A stretch of 64,000 nucleotides of DNA, from contig NZ_WRXO01000007.1 in NCBI RefSeq assembly GCF_009758125.1, positions 1 to 64,000 on the forward strand, in the 5' to 3' direction. Source of the stretch: Chitinophaga oryziterrae. Its GTDB lineage: Bacteria > Bacteroidota > Bacteroidia > Chitinophagales > Chitinophagaceae. Position 1 is the stretch's first letter. The number at the start of each line of letters is the position of its first letter. Position numbers and translations under genes: made by a program. Below the pieces are notes generated by a model. It had not been told where the DNA came from. It did not search any database and worked only from the letters and a program-made list of their open reading frames with translations. Shown piece after piece: positions 1 through 7,274 of this stretch.

Positions 1-127
1 CTTGGTGCAGTGGTACACTTTGCACTGAAATAACCTAAATCGAACCATTAAAAATGGTAAACTTTGAACTGAAACGCTGGTAAACTATGGACTGAAATCA
101 GTGGTAAGGTATGGGCCGTAATATCCA
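1..127. mobile_element. Terminal repeats of an IS21-type insertion sequence (element extends left of window)
   Basis: Four imperfect copies of a 20-bp unit of the form TGGTAAACTTTGAACTGAAA start at 11, 55, 78 and 102, spaced 44, 23 and 24 bp. Multiple short repeats inside each end are the known hallmark of IS21-family elements, and repeats of this general form occur at ends of Bacteroidota IS21 elements (recalled, not searched). The last unit is the most diverged. The boundary is placed near 127 because the IS3 transposase reading frame resumes just beyond it and a terminal CA dinucleotide lies there. The istA/istB genes would lie left of the window and are not seen. Confidence 0.6.
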
Positions 128-392
128 CAAGGGCCTTCCTGACCTTATAAGGGCTTGCTTTGATCCCCTGATGTCCTAACTCAGCAACAATCCTTCGGGT
201 GCCATAACGACGCTTATTTGCCTTAAAAACGGCTATTACCTTGTCTTCCATTGATTGACTTACAGAATTGAGCTGATACGTTTTCTTATTTTTCCAGTCG
301 TAATAGCAACTGCGACTAACGATCAATACTTCACAGAGGCGCTGCAGAGGATATTCCGTCTTCAGCTTATCTATCACAGCATAGATCTTCAC
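48..392 (-). pseudogene. IS3-family transposase OrfB, 5' fragment
   Basis: The product starts with a GTG that overlaps the TAG stop of orfA (TAGTG), and shows the helix-turn-helix region that opens IS3-type OrfB: LCEVLIVSRSCYYDWKN and later RYGTRRIVAELGHQGI. A full OrfB is about 270-290 residues and carries the rve integrase core with its DDE triad. Here similarity stops after about 88 residues (KVRKALV), and the remaining 26 residues are translated IS21 terminal repeats. The catalytic core is therefore absent and the gene cannot make an active transposase. Residues after KVRKALV have no biological meaning. Confidence 0.85.
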
Positions 393-754
393 TAATTCCC
401 ACGGCTGAAAATTCCCAATGCTTTTTTTAAAATGTCCCTTTCCTGCTCTGTACGGCGCAATTCCGCCTTTAATCGTTCGTTGTCAATAAGCAGAGCAGAT
501 TGCGTAGAGGGGCTGCCATCGCTGCTAGTTGTATCCGTTTCAGGGGTATTATCATTTTTCCATCGATAGACCAGGTTCACTCCGATACCCAGTGATTCGC
601 TTATTTCTGCTACAGGGCGTCCCGATGCTAACATCTTCAAAACTTCTTCTTTAAAGCCAGCATCATACTTCCTGCGCGTCCTTTTTGTCTTTTTTGCAGT
701 CATTGTTGTACAAATGTAAGCAACTTCACTGTCCGGATTTATTGGTGCATCTCA
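128..754 (-). mobile_element. IS3-family insertion sequence, partial, split by the IS21-type element
   Basis: The element contains orfA (392-703) and the first third of orfB on the minus strand. Its outer end is read as 754: reading the minus strand from there gives TGAGATGCACC followed by a GTCCGGACAG-like stretch, as expected for an IS3-family terminal inverted repeat beginning with TG. Outside 754 the rhs reading frame is immediately open, so 754/755 is the insertion junction. The other end lies beyond the IS21-type insertion, left of the window, so target duplication cannot be checked here. Confidence 0.7.
392..703 (-). CDS. IS3-family transposase OrfA (HTH protein)
   Basis: This is a 103-residue basic protein with the HTH_Tnp_1 layout: KYDAGFKEEVLKMLASGR, then a helix-turn-helix around residues 30-50 (VAEISESLGIGVNLVYRWKN), and a C-terminal leucine-zipper-like coiled coil (ERLKAELRRTEQERDILKKA) used for transposase multimerisation. 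The length is normal for OrfA. In intact IS3 elements the OrfAB transposase is made by a -1 frameshift near the end of orfA; here orfB is truncated, so OrfA at most acts as a DNA-binding remnant. A serine/threonine-rich linker (about residues 52-68) separates the two parts. Confidence 0.9.
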   Translation of the reverse strand: MTAKKTKRTRRKYDAGFKEEVLKMLASGRPVAEISESLGIGVNLVYRWKNDNTPETDTTSSDGSPSTQSALLIDNERLKAELRRTEQERDILKKALGIFSRGN

Positions 755-1852
755 GTCATAAGTGATAAACTTGTCCAGGAAGGTGATCATTATAAAGCAG
801 AATTACTAAGTGTTCACGATTATTATCCTTTTGGTATGCTACAACCTGATAGAAGTTATTCTCTTGGTACTTATCGTTATGGGTTTAATGGGAAGGAGAA
901 TGATGGCGAGGTGAAGGGGGAAGGCAATCAGTATGATTATGGGTTTAGAATATATGATCCGAGAATAGCACGCTTTTTATCTGTAGATCCGTTAATACAA
1001 AGTTTTCCTTGGTATACCCCATATCAGTTTGCAGGAAATAAGCCAATTGTGGCTATAGATCTAGATGGGTTGGAGGAGTATATAGTGCATCAGTATTTTA
1101 ACGATAAGAACAAGGTGTCTAAGATTGAAATTATGAGGTATAGGGATGTTAATGGAAAAGTACAGAATAATTATATGACTCGCTTGTCAGATGGGTATAC
1201 AATAACAGGAAATGTTCTGACATTTAATCATAGAGGGAATTCCGCAGTACCTGAGGTTGTAGAGCAAGATCAACTTACTAAAGCACAGCGCGAGGTGTTA
1301 AATAAGAATTTATCTGTAAGGAGTTTTGCATACACAAATGGGAGCCATGAGTCATTTTCTAGTTCAGATTATAAAGGAGAGGATTTTTTGACAGGAGATT
1401 TTGTAAAATCTTCCGGGACTATTGAATATCCTGCACCTATTATACCCAAGCCTGTTCAATTTGACCATCATCCAATTAGACCAGGGACAACACTTACTTC
1501 ATTTACGGGATCTAATAATTATTATATAGGAGTGAGTAATTTTCCTGGAGCGGGTGACATAGGAGATGAGATGAAAGGGTCTCTTTCGAAATTGGGAAAA
1601 ACTATTGACCAGGCGGGTAATATCAAAACTGTTACTGTGTCTGTTACACAGGTGGTGGGTGCTGATATAACAGCGGATCAATACAATGAGGCGGTTAGAC
1701 AGGCCAATGTAGCACTTAGTAATATTATTGGTACTTTAGATAAAAACACTAAGAGTAAAGTGAAATTTGTTAATGGAGGGGCAACGGTATTAAAATCCGA
1801 TGCCAATCCCAATAAGGTTAAAGATGCAGGAACACATATTAAATTACAGTAA
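755..1852 (+). pseudogene. RHS/YD-repeat protein, 3' part, cut by IS3 insertion
   Basis: The frame is open from the IS junction at 755, giving VISDKLVQEGDHYKAELL and then DYYPFGM, the usual lead-in to the RHS core-associated domain. The core follows: YRYGFNGKENDGEVKGEG, YDYGFRIYDPRIARFLSVDP and PWYTPYQFAGNKPIVAIDLD. These are diagnostic of Bacteroidota RHS proteins. The first Met (836) is internal to the core, so the gene has lost its 5' end. After the core, about 260 residues form the variable C-terminal tip, the usual site of a toxin domain. I do not recognise this tip; it ends with a lysine-rich stretch. Whether a short product is still made from an internal start is unknown. Confidence 0.8.
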
Positions 1853-1853
1853 A

Positions 1854-2303
1854 ATGAAAATATTATTAGTATTTGCTTTGATGTTTGGATTTATTAACTG
1901 CACAGTAGCGCAGACTAAGGTAAACTTATGTAGGAGTTATATATTTCTTGATGTACTCCAACGCGGTCTGCTTTTGAAAGAAGAGCCGGACACCATAACT
2001 AGAAAAGAAAGCGAGATTTATTATTTGAGAGTTTTATTAAAGAGCTGTAAAGGCTCAATGTATATTGAACGTCGGTTAGTATCTAATGATAATATAGTTT
2101 TTAGTGGCAGTTATATGGATGCTGTTAAGTTGGATACTGTTCATGGTTGGGCAGTGGATCCCGCCACAGGAGTCCGTAGTCGAAGTACTTCTACTCAGTT
2201 TAGTCCGTTAAGAACTGGTGTATGGAAATATTATAATGATAAAGGTGGGTTATTGAAAGAGGAAGAATATGCGAATGGAAAATTAGTTGCTCCTGAGGAA
2301 TAG
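1854..2303 (+). CDS. Secreted MORN-repeat-like protein behind the rhs tip
   Basis: This 149-residue protein begins at the ATG one base after the rhs stop; an upstream in-frame ATG at 1800 lies within rhs and would spoil the signal peptide. Residues 1-20 (MKILLVFALMFGFINCTVAQ) form a typical Bacteroidota signal peptide with an AQ cleavage site. Near the C-terminus GVWKYYNDKGGLLKEEEYAN matches a MORN_2-type repeat, a motif common in secreted Bacteroidota proteins. The tight coupling to rhs suggests a periplasmic partner or immunity protein for the RHS tip, but no immunity family is recognised. Codon use is AT-rich, like the rest of the island. Confidence 0.65.
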   Translation: MKILLVFALMFGFINCTVAQTKVNLCRSYIFLDVLQRGLLLKEEPDTITRKESEIYYLRVLLKSCKGSMYIERRLVSNDNIVFSGSYMDAVKLDTVHGWAVDPATGVRSRSTSTQFSPLRTGVWKYYNDKGGLLKEEEYANGKLVAPEE

Positions 2304-2321
2304 ATGAAATCATATTGAAAT

Positions 2322-2495
2322 GATAATACTGGTATTTTAGTAGGTTACATCTATCGCTATGATCAGCTTAACGGCGCATGCGGTCAGCATGCGCTTACAA
2401 ACGGCGTCACCACCTGGAATACCAGATCTATTGGCCTTTCTTATTAAGAAGATGTCAGCCGGGATGGTGACTGCAACATTCTCCACCATGTATGA
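2322..2495 (+). pseudogene. Remnant of an rhs (YD-repeat) gene
   Basis: One frame reads GILVGYIYRYDQLNG, then GLSY, stop, EDVSRDGDCNILHHV, stop. Intact Bacteroidota RHS proteins carry the pattern YRYDQLNR ... SYDPNGNIL at this spacing, so this is a displaced and decayed piece of an rhs gene. It has an in-frame TAA at 2445-2447 and substitutions at conserved positions (YDPNGN has become RDGDCN). It may come from an earlier duplication or tip-exchange event downstream of the main rhs gene. Confidence 0.55.
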
Positions 2496-2758
2496 AAATC
2501 TTATTATCAGTTGGGGTAAAACCCGCTGAAATTGAGAGAAATGCTACGAAGATTAAGATTGGTCATGGCTTGCCTATGGAGATAAATTTCAGGAATATTG
2601 AATGAATTTTATTTATCAAACGAAGAATGAAGAGGATTAATGAAAAATCAAAAAGTATTTGCTATTGAGTGGAACGTTGATAGTTATATATATCCTTACT
2701 GTTATGGCCATCTATGTTTTTGTATTATGATAATTCGATAAAAGATAAATAATATTAT
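2496..2758. other. Intergenic stretch with possible gene debris
   Basis: A short open frame at 2492-2605 would encode a 37-residue peptide ending MEINFRNIE, possibly the tail of a lost toxin tip. Around 2645-2729 another frame without a good start encodes a hydrophobic run (GTLIVIYILTVMAIYVFVL) like a single membrane segment. Neither has convincing coding support. No clear promoter or terminator was found; the stretch is rich in A and T. Confidence 0.3.
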
Positions 2759-3208
2759 ATGTCTACAAGTTTTGTGGATTACAAAGAAAATGGATTCTGG
2801 ATTGATGATGATATTCTGGCTATAACATTGGCTTATATTTATAAGATTTTATTAGATTCAAAAGATAAATCAAATTGGATGATTGAAATGCAAGAATTAT
2901 TCAAGGAAAATGGGAAGGGCCTTTTTAGAGGATTTACACATTTGCAATTAAATGATTTTTTGATAAATGAAGAAAGGGAAACTATTTTTTATGAAATTAT
3001 AAAAGAAACTCGTAACCTAATTATAAGTAAAGGGGATATTATTGATGTTGAAGAATTAAACAATCTTCTTTTCGATACAGAATTAAAGGATGTGTGGAAA
3101 GGGAGAATTGAAGCTTTGAGAATATTAAAAGTCATTGACTATCTAGAAATGCTTGTAAAAGGAGAGATTAAAATTAAAGTATCAGACCCCATTGATTATT
3201 TTTTTTAA
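2759..3208 (+). CDS. Hypothetical protein, immunity-like (149 aa)
   Basis: This is an acidic, soluble-looking protein without signal peptide or membrane segment, rich in Ile, Leu, Lys and Glu. I do not recognise its family. It lies in the chain of small AT-rich genes downstream of the rhs tip, the position of immunity genes in polymorphic toxin loci. Its C-terminus (LRILKVIDYLEMLVKGEIKI ... PIDYFF) is clearly related to a 34-codon fragment at 3867-3971 (VIKILDYLDDTVNERITI ... EINYDF), so the locus held at least two members of this family. The start is the ATG at 2759; an A-rich stretch precedes it. Confidence 0.6.
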   Translation: MSTSFVDYKENGFWIDDDILAITLAYIYKILLDSKDKSNWMIEMQELFKENGKGLFRGFTHLQLNDFLINEERETIFYEIIKETRNLIISKGDIIDVEELNNLLFDTELKDVWKGRIEALRILKVIDYLEMLVKGEIKIKVSDPIDYFF

Positions 3209-3344
3209 TTAACGAGCTAAAGAATAAAGAAGGCCAATAAAGTCGCTACGGTTGACAGGACATGATGTTGAAATATTGTATTTTTCCTTAACTTCTCGTC
3301 CAGTCAAATGTAGCAACTTCAGCAACATTAAAGCAATAAATAAT

Positions 3345-3713
3345 ATGCAAGATGCAAGAGTAAAAATTATAGGAAAACTCAAGGAGGATTTAAAGGCTAA
3401 TTTTATTGAAGCATTAGATTGTAATAATCTAAATAATAATGAATTGATTTTATTGTGTGATTATTCAGAATTTGTTATTCCTATAGGGTATTGTTTTACT
3501 GAGATAATTAGACAGAATGGTAGTGTATTTAGCGCTAAGATTATTTTAAGAAATGTAAGTCAACAACTTTTTTTCCCTCTAGAAGAGATACCACATGGTT
3601 GGAAAACAGTTTGTAAATATGAATTCGTTGAAGGCGCTATTCCAAATGAAGTACAAGAACTACCAATATTAGGTGGCTGGACTCATTTTGATAGATATCT
3701 TATTTTTAAATAG
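3345..3713 (+). CDS. Hypothetical protein, immunity-like (122 aa)
   Basis: No family is recognised. The protein is soluble, with alternating hydrophobic strands (NELILLCDYSEFVIPIGYCF) and aromatic residues near the end (GGWTHFDRYLIF). I prefer the ATG at 3345 (MQDARVKIIGKLKEDL), which gives a compact start; an in-frame start at 3252 would add 31 residues of unlikely composition. It is followed immediately by a strong terminator, so it ends a transcription unit that may begin at 2759 or further upstream. Location and AT-richness suggest an orphan immunity gene; this is inference. Confidence 0.5.
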   Translation: MQDARVKIIGKLKEDLKANFIEALDCNNLNNNELILLCDYSEFVIPIGYCFTEIIRQNGSVFSAKIILRNVSQQLFFPLEEIPHGWKTVCKYEFVEGAIPNEVQELPILGGWTHFDRYLIFK

Positions 3714-3723
3714 GTTAGTTCAT

Positions 3724-3765
3724 AAAAAGAGGCTATATCGTACTTGATACAGCCTCTTTTTATTC
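3724..3765 (+). terminator. Rho-independent terminator
   Basis: AAAAAGAGGCTATATC and GATACAGCCTCTTTTT form a 16-bp stem with one mismatch around a short loop (GTACTT), and the right arm ends in a T run. It directly follows the gene ending at 3713. Confidence 0.85.
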
Positions 3766-3866
3766 GGGTACCTGATGAAGACGGATAGTCGTTTAAGCTA
3801 TCCATCAGACACTATTTTTATTTTTGATACATCCTCATCAGGTGCAATAATTGGCCATTCTCCTAC

Positions 3867-3971
3867 ACTCTTGAAACAAAACGAGTAATTAAAATATTAG
3901 ATTATCTTGATGATACTGTTAACGAAAGAATAACAATTAAAGATAATGATGAGATTAATTATGATTTTTAG
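3867..3971 (+). pseudogene. C-terminal fragment of a paralogue of the 2759-3208 gene
   Basis: An open frame with no start codon reads TLETKRVIKILDYLDDTVNE, continues ITIKDNDEINYDF and stops at TAG. It aligns end to end with the last 30 residues of the protein encoded at 2759-3208 (LRILKVIDYLEMLVKGEIKI, then a short acidic tail ending in aromatic residues). The two are diverged, so this is an old truncated paralogue. Upstream sequence back to 3770 shows no matching reading frame. Confidence 0.55.
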
Positions 3972-3985
3972 TGGGAGAAAGTGAG

Positions 3986-4034
3986 TAGAGTTGTGGGGAA
4001 TGGCATGGCAGCAGAGCCATTCCCCACAACTCTA
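3986..4034. repeat. 19-bp perfect inverted repeat with 11-nt loop
   Basis: The left arm is 3986-4004 and the right arm 4016-4034; the core of each is GTTGTGGGGAATGGC or its complement. The arms are perfectly complementary over 19 bp, with loop ATGGCAGCAGA. There is no T run after the right arm, so it is not a standard terminator. It borders a transposase remnant and may be a relic of an insertion event. Confidence 0.75.
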
Positions 4035-4038
4035 TTCT

Positions 4039-4221
4039 AGCAAGATTACTAAATATAGCCTGTGTTATAAACCCGGGGCATCAATAAAAGAGTTGGCTTG
4101 TATGCAATGCAAGTGGCTCATTTTAGAGAAATCATTTAGAGAAGGTAAAGAGGAATCTGGACTAAATGAGTATCAGACTCGAAGCGCTCAAAGCTGGCAC
4201 AAGAACAACAGGAAAGTATAA
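4039..4221 (+). pseudogene. DDE transposase C-terminal remnant (IS4/IS701-like)
   Basis: The frame encodes GASIKELACMQCKWLILEKS followed by FREGKEESGLNEYQTRSAQS and WHK. This resembles the region around the last catalytic glutamate of IS4/IS701-type DDE transposases (RWxIExxFxxxKxExGLdxYxvRs...WhrH). Only about 55 codons remain, with no start and no upstream catalytic aspartates, so this is a dead fragment. The perfect inverted repeat at 3986-4034 lies at its left edge. Family assignment is from motif memory only. Confidence 0.5.
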
Positions 4222-4262
4222 GGGAATGGTACTATCTCCTATAACCATAAAAGTTGATTGAT

Positions 4263-4487
4263 ATGTCTAAAATTATAATGAACGGGTGGAAATCAAGTAT
4301 GCAAAAGGTTGAGTTAACAAAATTGCAAATGGATTTATTAAAATTACCACTAAAAGAATCAAAAGAAAATGTTGACTCTCTTCTTATTGGTAGCACAATT
4401 GAAATTCAATGTGAAGATATAGAAATTGCAGATGATTTTGCTCTAAGGGCTATGGAAATAGGGGGTGATAAAATATTAGTGTATTAA
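4263..4487 (+). CDS. Hypothetical small protein (74 aa)
   Basis: The ATG at 4263 (MSKIIMNGWKSSMQKVELTK) is preferred over a TTG at 4254. The protein is soluble and acidic toward the C-terminus, with no signal peptide or membrane segment and no recognised family. It has the look of a small ferredoxin-like alpha/beta protein (TIEIQCEDIEIADDFALRAM). It follows the transposase remnant and precedes another immunity-like gene by about 100 bp, within the rhs-associated island. Function is unknown. Confidence 0.45.
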   Translation: MSKIIMNGWKSSMQKVELTKLQMDLLKLPLKESKENVDSLLIGSTIEIQCEDIEIADDFALRAMEIGGDKILVY

Positions 4488-4584
4488 TATTTCGCTAGCG
4501 TAGCGTTATGAATCGGAAATTTTCAGTTGATCAATTGATTTATAGGAGAAGGAAATGTTATAATAATGCCCAAATGATAATTTT

Positions 4585-5028
4585 ATGGCTATAGGATATT
4601 CAAAAATAATTGCTAAGTACGATACGCAGTATTTTAAAAAATGGTTGACATTTATTTCTAAAGAGTTTATTCTTTTGATTGATGAAAAGAATGTTGTTAC
4701 GCTAACAGATGAAGGAGATGAAGAAATAATTGATTTATCCTTATTAGAGGGACTTTTTGTAAAAAATAAAAAGATATTACTTAAGTTTCGCAATACATCC
4801 GGATGCGCAATAGGTTGTACTCTTGAATATGGATCAAACCATTATGCCAATGAGTATTATAGCATGGATGAATTATTAGACGATGACGATTTTACCGGGT
4901 TATATAATTCTTTATTAAATAGATTTATTGAACTGTCTAAGCAATCCATGGTAGGAGGCTTCATATTTGATATAGAAGGTTATACTGAGGATTATGTTAA
5001 TTTTGAATCAATCATTAGAGAGCCGTAA
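4585..5028 (+). CDS. Hypothetical protein, immunity-like (147 aa)
   Basis: The protein is strongly acidic, soluble and AT-rich in codon use, with no recognised family. A stretch EYYSMDELLDDDDFTGLYNS in the middle-to-late part is highly acidic, a composition common in immunity proteins that mask basic toxin surfaces. No signal peptide is present, so it would act in the cytoplasm. The neighbours are small unrelated genes and rhs remnants. An immunity role is inferred from context only. Confidence 0.55.
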   Translation: MAIGYSKIIAKYDTQYFKKWLTFISKEFILLIDEKNVVTLTDEGDEEIIDLSLLEGLFVKNKKILLKFRNTSGCAIGCTLEYGSNHYANEYYSMDELLDDDDFTGLYNSLLNRFIELSKQSMVGGFIFDIEGYTEDYVNFESIIREP

Positions 5029-5175
5029 TAGTATAATCTTTTTATTATTGACAGGGATAAGAGCTTTATTGCAAAAGAATCTGGCAGGAACTGTTTGCCA
5101 GGAATTAATGATACCAATATTGGATGCGGACGAAATAACCAAATCCTTTTTTCCATTTGAATAGCAATTGATTAT

Positions 5176-5502
5176 ATGGATAAATTATCTGAAGAAGAGA
5201 AAAACGCACTTAAACTCCTCACTGAAAAGTCAAGAAATGACTATAAAGCCTTCGAGAAATTCAGAAAGGAAGAGTATCCAAAGAAATCTTTGGAAGAGAG
5301 AATTGATTACTGGGCAGGGCTGATTCGTAAGAATATGAAATGGCAGGGGGAAAGCACCGGTGATGAATATGATGGGATGTTTACAAAAGAGTGGTTTGAT
5401 GAAAATGTAGAATTCGATCCCGAATTTGATAAAATATTCTCTGCAGTGGCAAAGAAACTGGAGCTGGATATGAATAAAGTCCTTGAGATAAAAAAAGGAT
5501 AA
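5176..5502 (+). CDS. Hypothetical protein (108 aa), charged helical
   Basis: This short protein is dominated by Lys and Glu and probably all helical (MDKLSEEEKNALKLLTEKSR at the start). There is no signal peptide or membrane segment, and I do not recognise the family. It closes the rhs-associated chain of small genes and is followed by a hairpin terminator. The preceding gap (5029-5175) holds short open frames ending near 5165 that look like gene debris. GC content rises here toward that of the rest of the chromosome. Confidence 0.55.
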   Translation: MDKLSEEEKNALKLLTEKSRNDYKAFEKFRKEEYPKKSLEERIDYWAGLIRKNMKWQGESTGDEYDGMFTKEWFDENVEFDPEFDKIFSAVAKKLELDMNKVLEIKKG

Positions 5503-5530
5503 AAGGGACCACCTGGCCCCTTTCTTTTAC
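5502..5530 (+). terminator. Terminator between convergent genes
   Basis: AAAGGGACC and GGCCCCTTT (5502-5510 and 5515-5523) form a stem with one mismatch and loop ACCT, followed by TCTTTTA. It starts within the stop codon of the gene ending at 5502 and precedes the convergent gene ending at 5538. Confidence 0.7.
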
Positions 5531-5537
5531 CGGAGGA

Positions 5538-5828
5538 TCATACCAGGCTCTTTGCCAAAATCATAGAACAGTTACTCGTTGATCGCAACCTGATTTTTGC
5601 TACTTCCTTATATTCTTCATCATTATAACATGCTAAGGCCAGTTCCACAGAAGGGAACTTCACCAGCGCATTCATTCTTTTAGCGGTACCTTCTACTGCA
5701 ATAGCTTCCAGATCTGAAATAATCACTTCTCCTTTATACTTATTGATTAAAATAACAGCAAGAGGGGGATACTGCTTAAAGTCTTCCATATCATTGATGT
5801 CGTAGCTGATAATGTAATATGCGTCCAT
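5538..5828 (-). CDS. DUF1330 family protein
   Basis: This 96-residue protein has the dimeric alpha-beta ferredoxin-like fold of DUF1330: MDAYYIISYDINDMEDFKQY, a central strand with GEVIISDLEAIAVEG, then LVKFPSVELALACYNDEEYK, the family's FPS...A...WY...EY signature. The biochemical role of the family is not established. It is the last gene of a minus-strand run with two AraC regulators and a DUF4269 protein, 49 bp after the nearest one. Confidence 0.8.
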   Translation of the reverse strand: MDAYYIISYDINDMEDFKQYPPLAVILINKYKGEVIISDLEAIAVEGTAKRMNALVKFPSVELALACYNDEEYKEVAKIRLRSTSNCSMILAKSLV

Positions 5829-5877
5829 GTTTCTGTTTTTATTTAAAACAAAATTAAAGGGACAGGAGTGGATTGAC

Positions 5878-6741
5878 TTAAGGAATCTTGCTCATTTTAG
5901 ATGGCGCGCATTTGAACTTGTTTTTAAAGGCCGCACTGAAATGTTCAATACTGTTAAAGCCGGAAGCAAAGGCTATATCCGCAATGGATAAAGGGGTGTT
6001 TTTCAAAAGGATCTCTGCATTTTTTAACCTGGTATTCAGGAGGAACTGGTGAGGGGAGAAGGCGGTAAAGGTTTTAAAGAGACGGCTGAAATGAAAGGGA
6101 CTCACAAAACAATACCCTGCAATTTCCATCAGGGATATATCATTCGAAAAATATTGTGCAATATATTCCTTGGCTCTTTCAATAGTAAAAAGATGGTTTT
6201 GTTTAAGTTTCTCAGATATCTTAGTATTAGGCGTATAGTCTGTAATCTTCCCGAAAGCAGTGTTTACAAAATCCATCACCAGATCATCCGTTTTTAACTT
6301 GTTTTTTTCCTTACTATTCAGGCTTTCAATAATGAGGTTATGGAGTAATTCGGTTTCTGCATTGATTTTTACGAAGGATGAATGCTCGTCATTATTGTGG
6401 AAGAATTTAATAAAACCATATTGATTGACGAGTTCTTCATAAAAGTCCTTTTTAAAATCAAAAATGGTGCATTCATCAGGTATCGCATGAGAATGAGTGA
6501 CTGTCCGCTCATAACCGGGTTTGGTGATCAATACGCAGCCGGTATAAGAATCAAATGAATTTCTGAATATATTAAAACCAAAATTCCCTTTCCTTACAAA
6601 GCTCACTGTAAAGGAATCACTATATTCCGGCTTTGAAGTGATACATGTTTTGCATTTACATTTAAAATCCAGAATGCGATAGAAATCGGATTCATACAGC
6701 GTATAAACATCTGCATCCAGGATAAATAAACTACTATTCAT
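5878..6741 (-). CDS. AraC-family transcriptional regulator with N-terminal CxCxxC
   Basis: The C-terminal 100 residues carry both AraC helix-turn-helix motifs: DISLMEIAGYCFVSPFHFSR and later LSIADIAFASGFNSIEHFSA, then FKNKFKCAPS. Residues about 60-160 form a cupin-like sensing part (VSFVRKGNFGFNIFRNSF). An unusual cysteine cluster, CKCKTC at about residues 27-32, lies before this part and could bind metal or sense redox state. The ligand is unknown. The gene starts 2 bp after the stop of the DUF4269 gene, so the two are co-transcribed. Confidence 0.88.
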   Translation of the reverse strand: MNSSLFILDADVYTLYESDFYRILDFKCKCKTCITSKPEYSDSFTVSFVRKGNFGFNIFRNSFDSYTGCVLITKPGYERTVTHSHAIPDECTIFDFKKDFYEELVNQYGFIKFFHNNDEHSSFVKINAETELLHNLIIESLNSKEKNKLKTDDLVMDFVNTAFGKITDYTPNTKISEKLKQNHLFTIERAKEYIAQYFSNDISLMEIAGYCFVSPFHFSRLFKTFTAFSPHQFLLNTRLKNAEILLKNTPLSIADIAFASGFNSIEHFSAAFKNKFKCAPSKMSKIP

Positions 6742-6743
6742 TT

Positions 6744-7268
6744 TTAAATTACATAGTTTAGTAGTTCCTCATATGGATCATTCTCAAGCCCTAACAACAT
6801 ACCAAAGGCAGGTTCTGTTTCCATGCCCTGATTTTTTAAATTAATGATCTCCTGCCGGAATGCTTCTCCATGTTTAGATAATATGGCGTGTTCAATCATC
6901 ATATGCCTGTAGGCCGACTGCTGTCTGGTGGGTATATCCTGTGCAAAAATTTCAAATTTAAAGTTGTCAATAGTGAAATGTGCTATGATAGCATCATTAT
7001 CGGTACTTTCAGTGACTTCAAAATCATCCAGGTCCTGAAACATAATGATGAGATTACCGGAGAACTCGGATGAATCATCATAACAGCAAATGATGTCAAT
7101 ATCACTGTCTTCAATATCAATATTGATAGGAATGGTACCAACAAGCAACGGGTCGTATTGTTGCAGGGCATCCATAATCCCACTCTTTATTAGTACATCA
7201 TAGACTTCCTTTTGCCTGGGATTACCATTCTTTAAGTATTCTATAGTATCAAAATTATTTGCTTCCAT
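6744..7268 (-). CDS. DUF4269 family nucleotidyltransferase-like protein
   Basis: The 174-residue protein shows the DUF4269 pattern: LLVGTIPINIDIEDSDIDII (a GT...D.D acidic motif like that of the nucleotidyltransferase fold), then RQQSAYRHMMIEHAIL, and the C-terminal TEPAFGMLLGLENDPYEELL. The acidic pair in DSDIDI is where nucleotidyltransferases bind metal, but the family's reaction is not established. It sits 6 bp after one AraC gene and 2 bp before another, so all three are probably one transcript. Confidence 0.85.
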   Translation of the reverse strand: MEANNFDTIEYLKNGNPRQKEVYDVLIKSGIMDALQQYDPLLVGTIPINIDIEDSDIDIICCYDDSSEFSGNLIIMFQDLDDFEVTESTDNDAIIAHFTIDNFKFEIFAQDIPTRQQSAYRHMMIEHAILSKHGEAFRQEIINLKNQGMETEPAFGMLLGLENDPYEELLNYVI

Positions 7269-7274
7269 ATGATC

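Noticed and set aside
3252..3344. Longer N-terminus for the gene at 3345-3713
   Set aside because: The extra 31 residues do not look like protein and the internal ATG at 3345 gives a normal start; not excluded completely.
4506..4793. 95-codon minus-strand frame overlapping 4585-5028
   Set aside because: Serine- and phenylalanine-rich antisense translation in an AT-rich area; the plus-strand gene is longer and has a better start.
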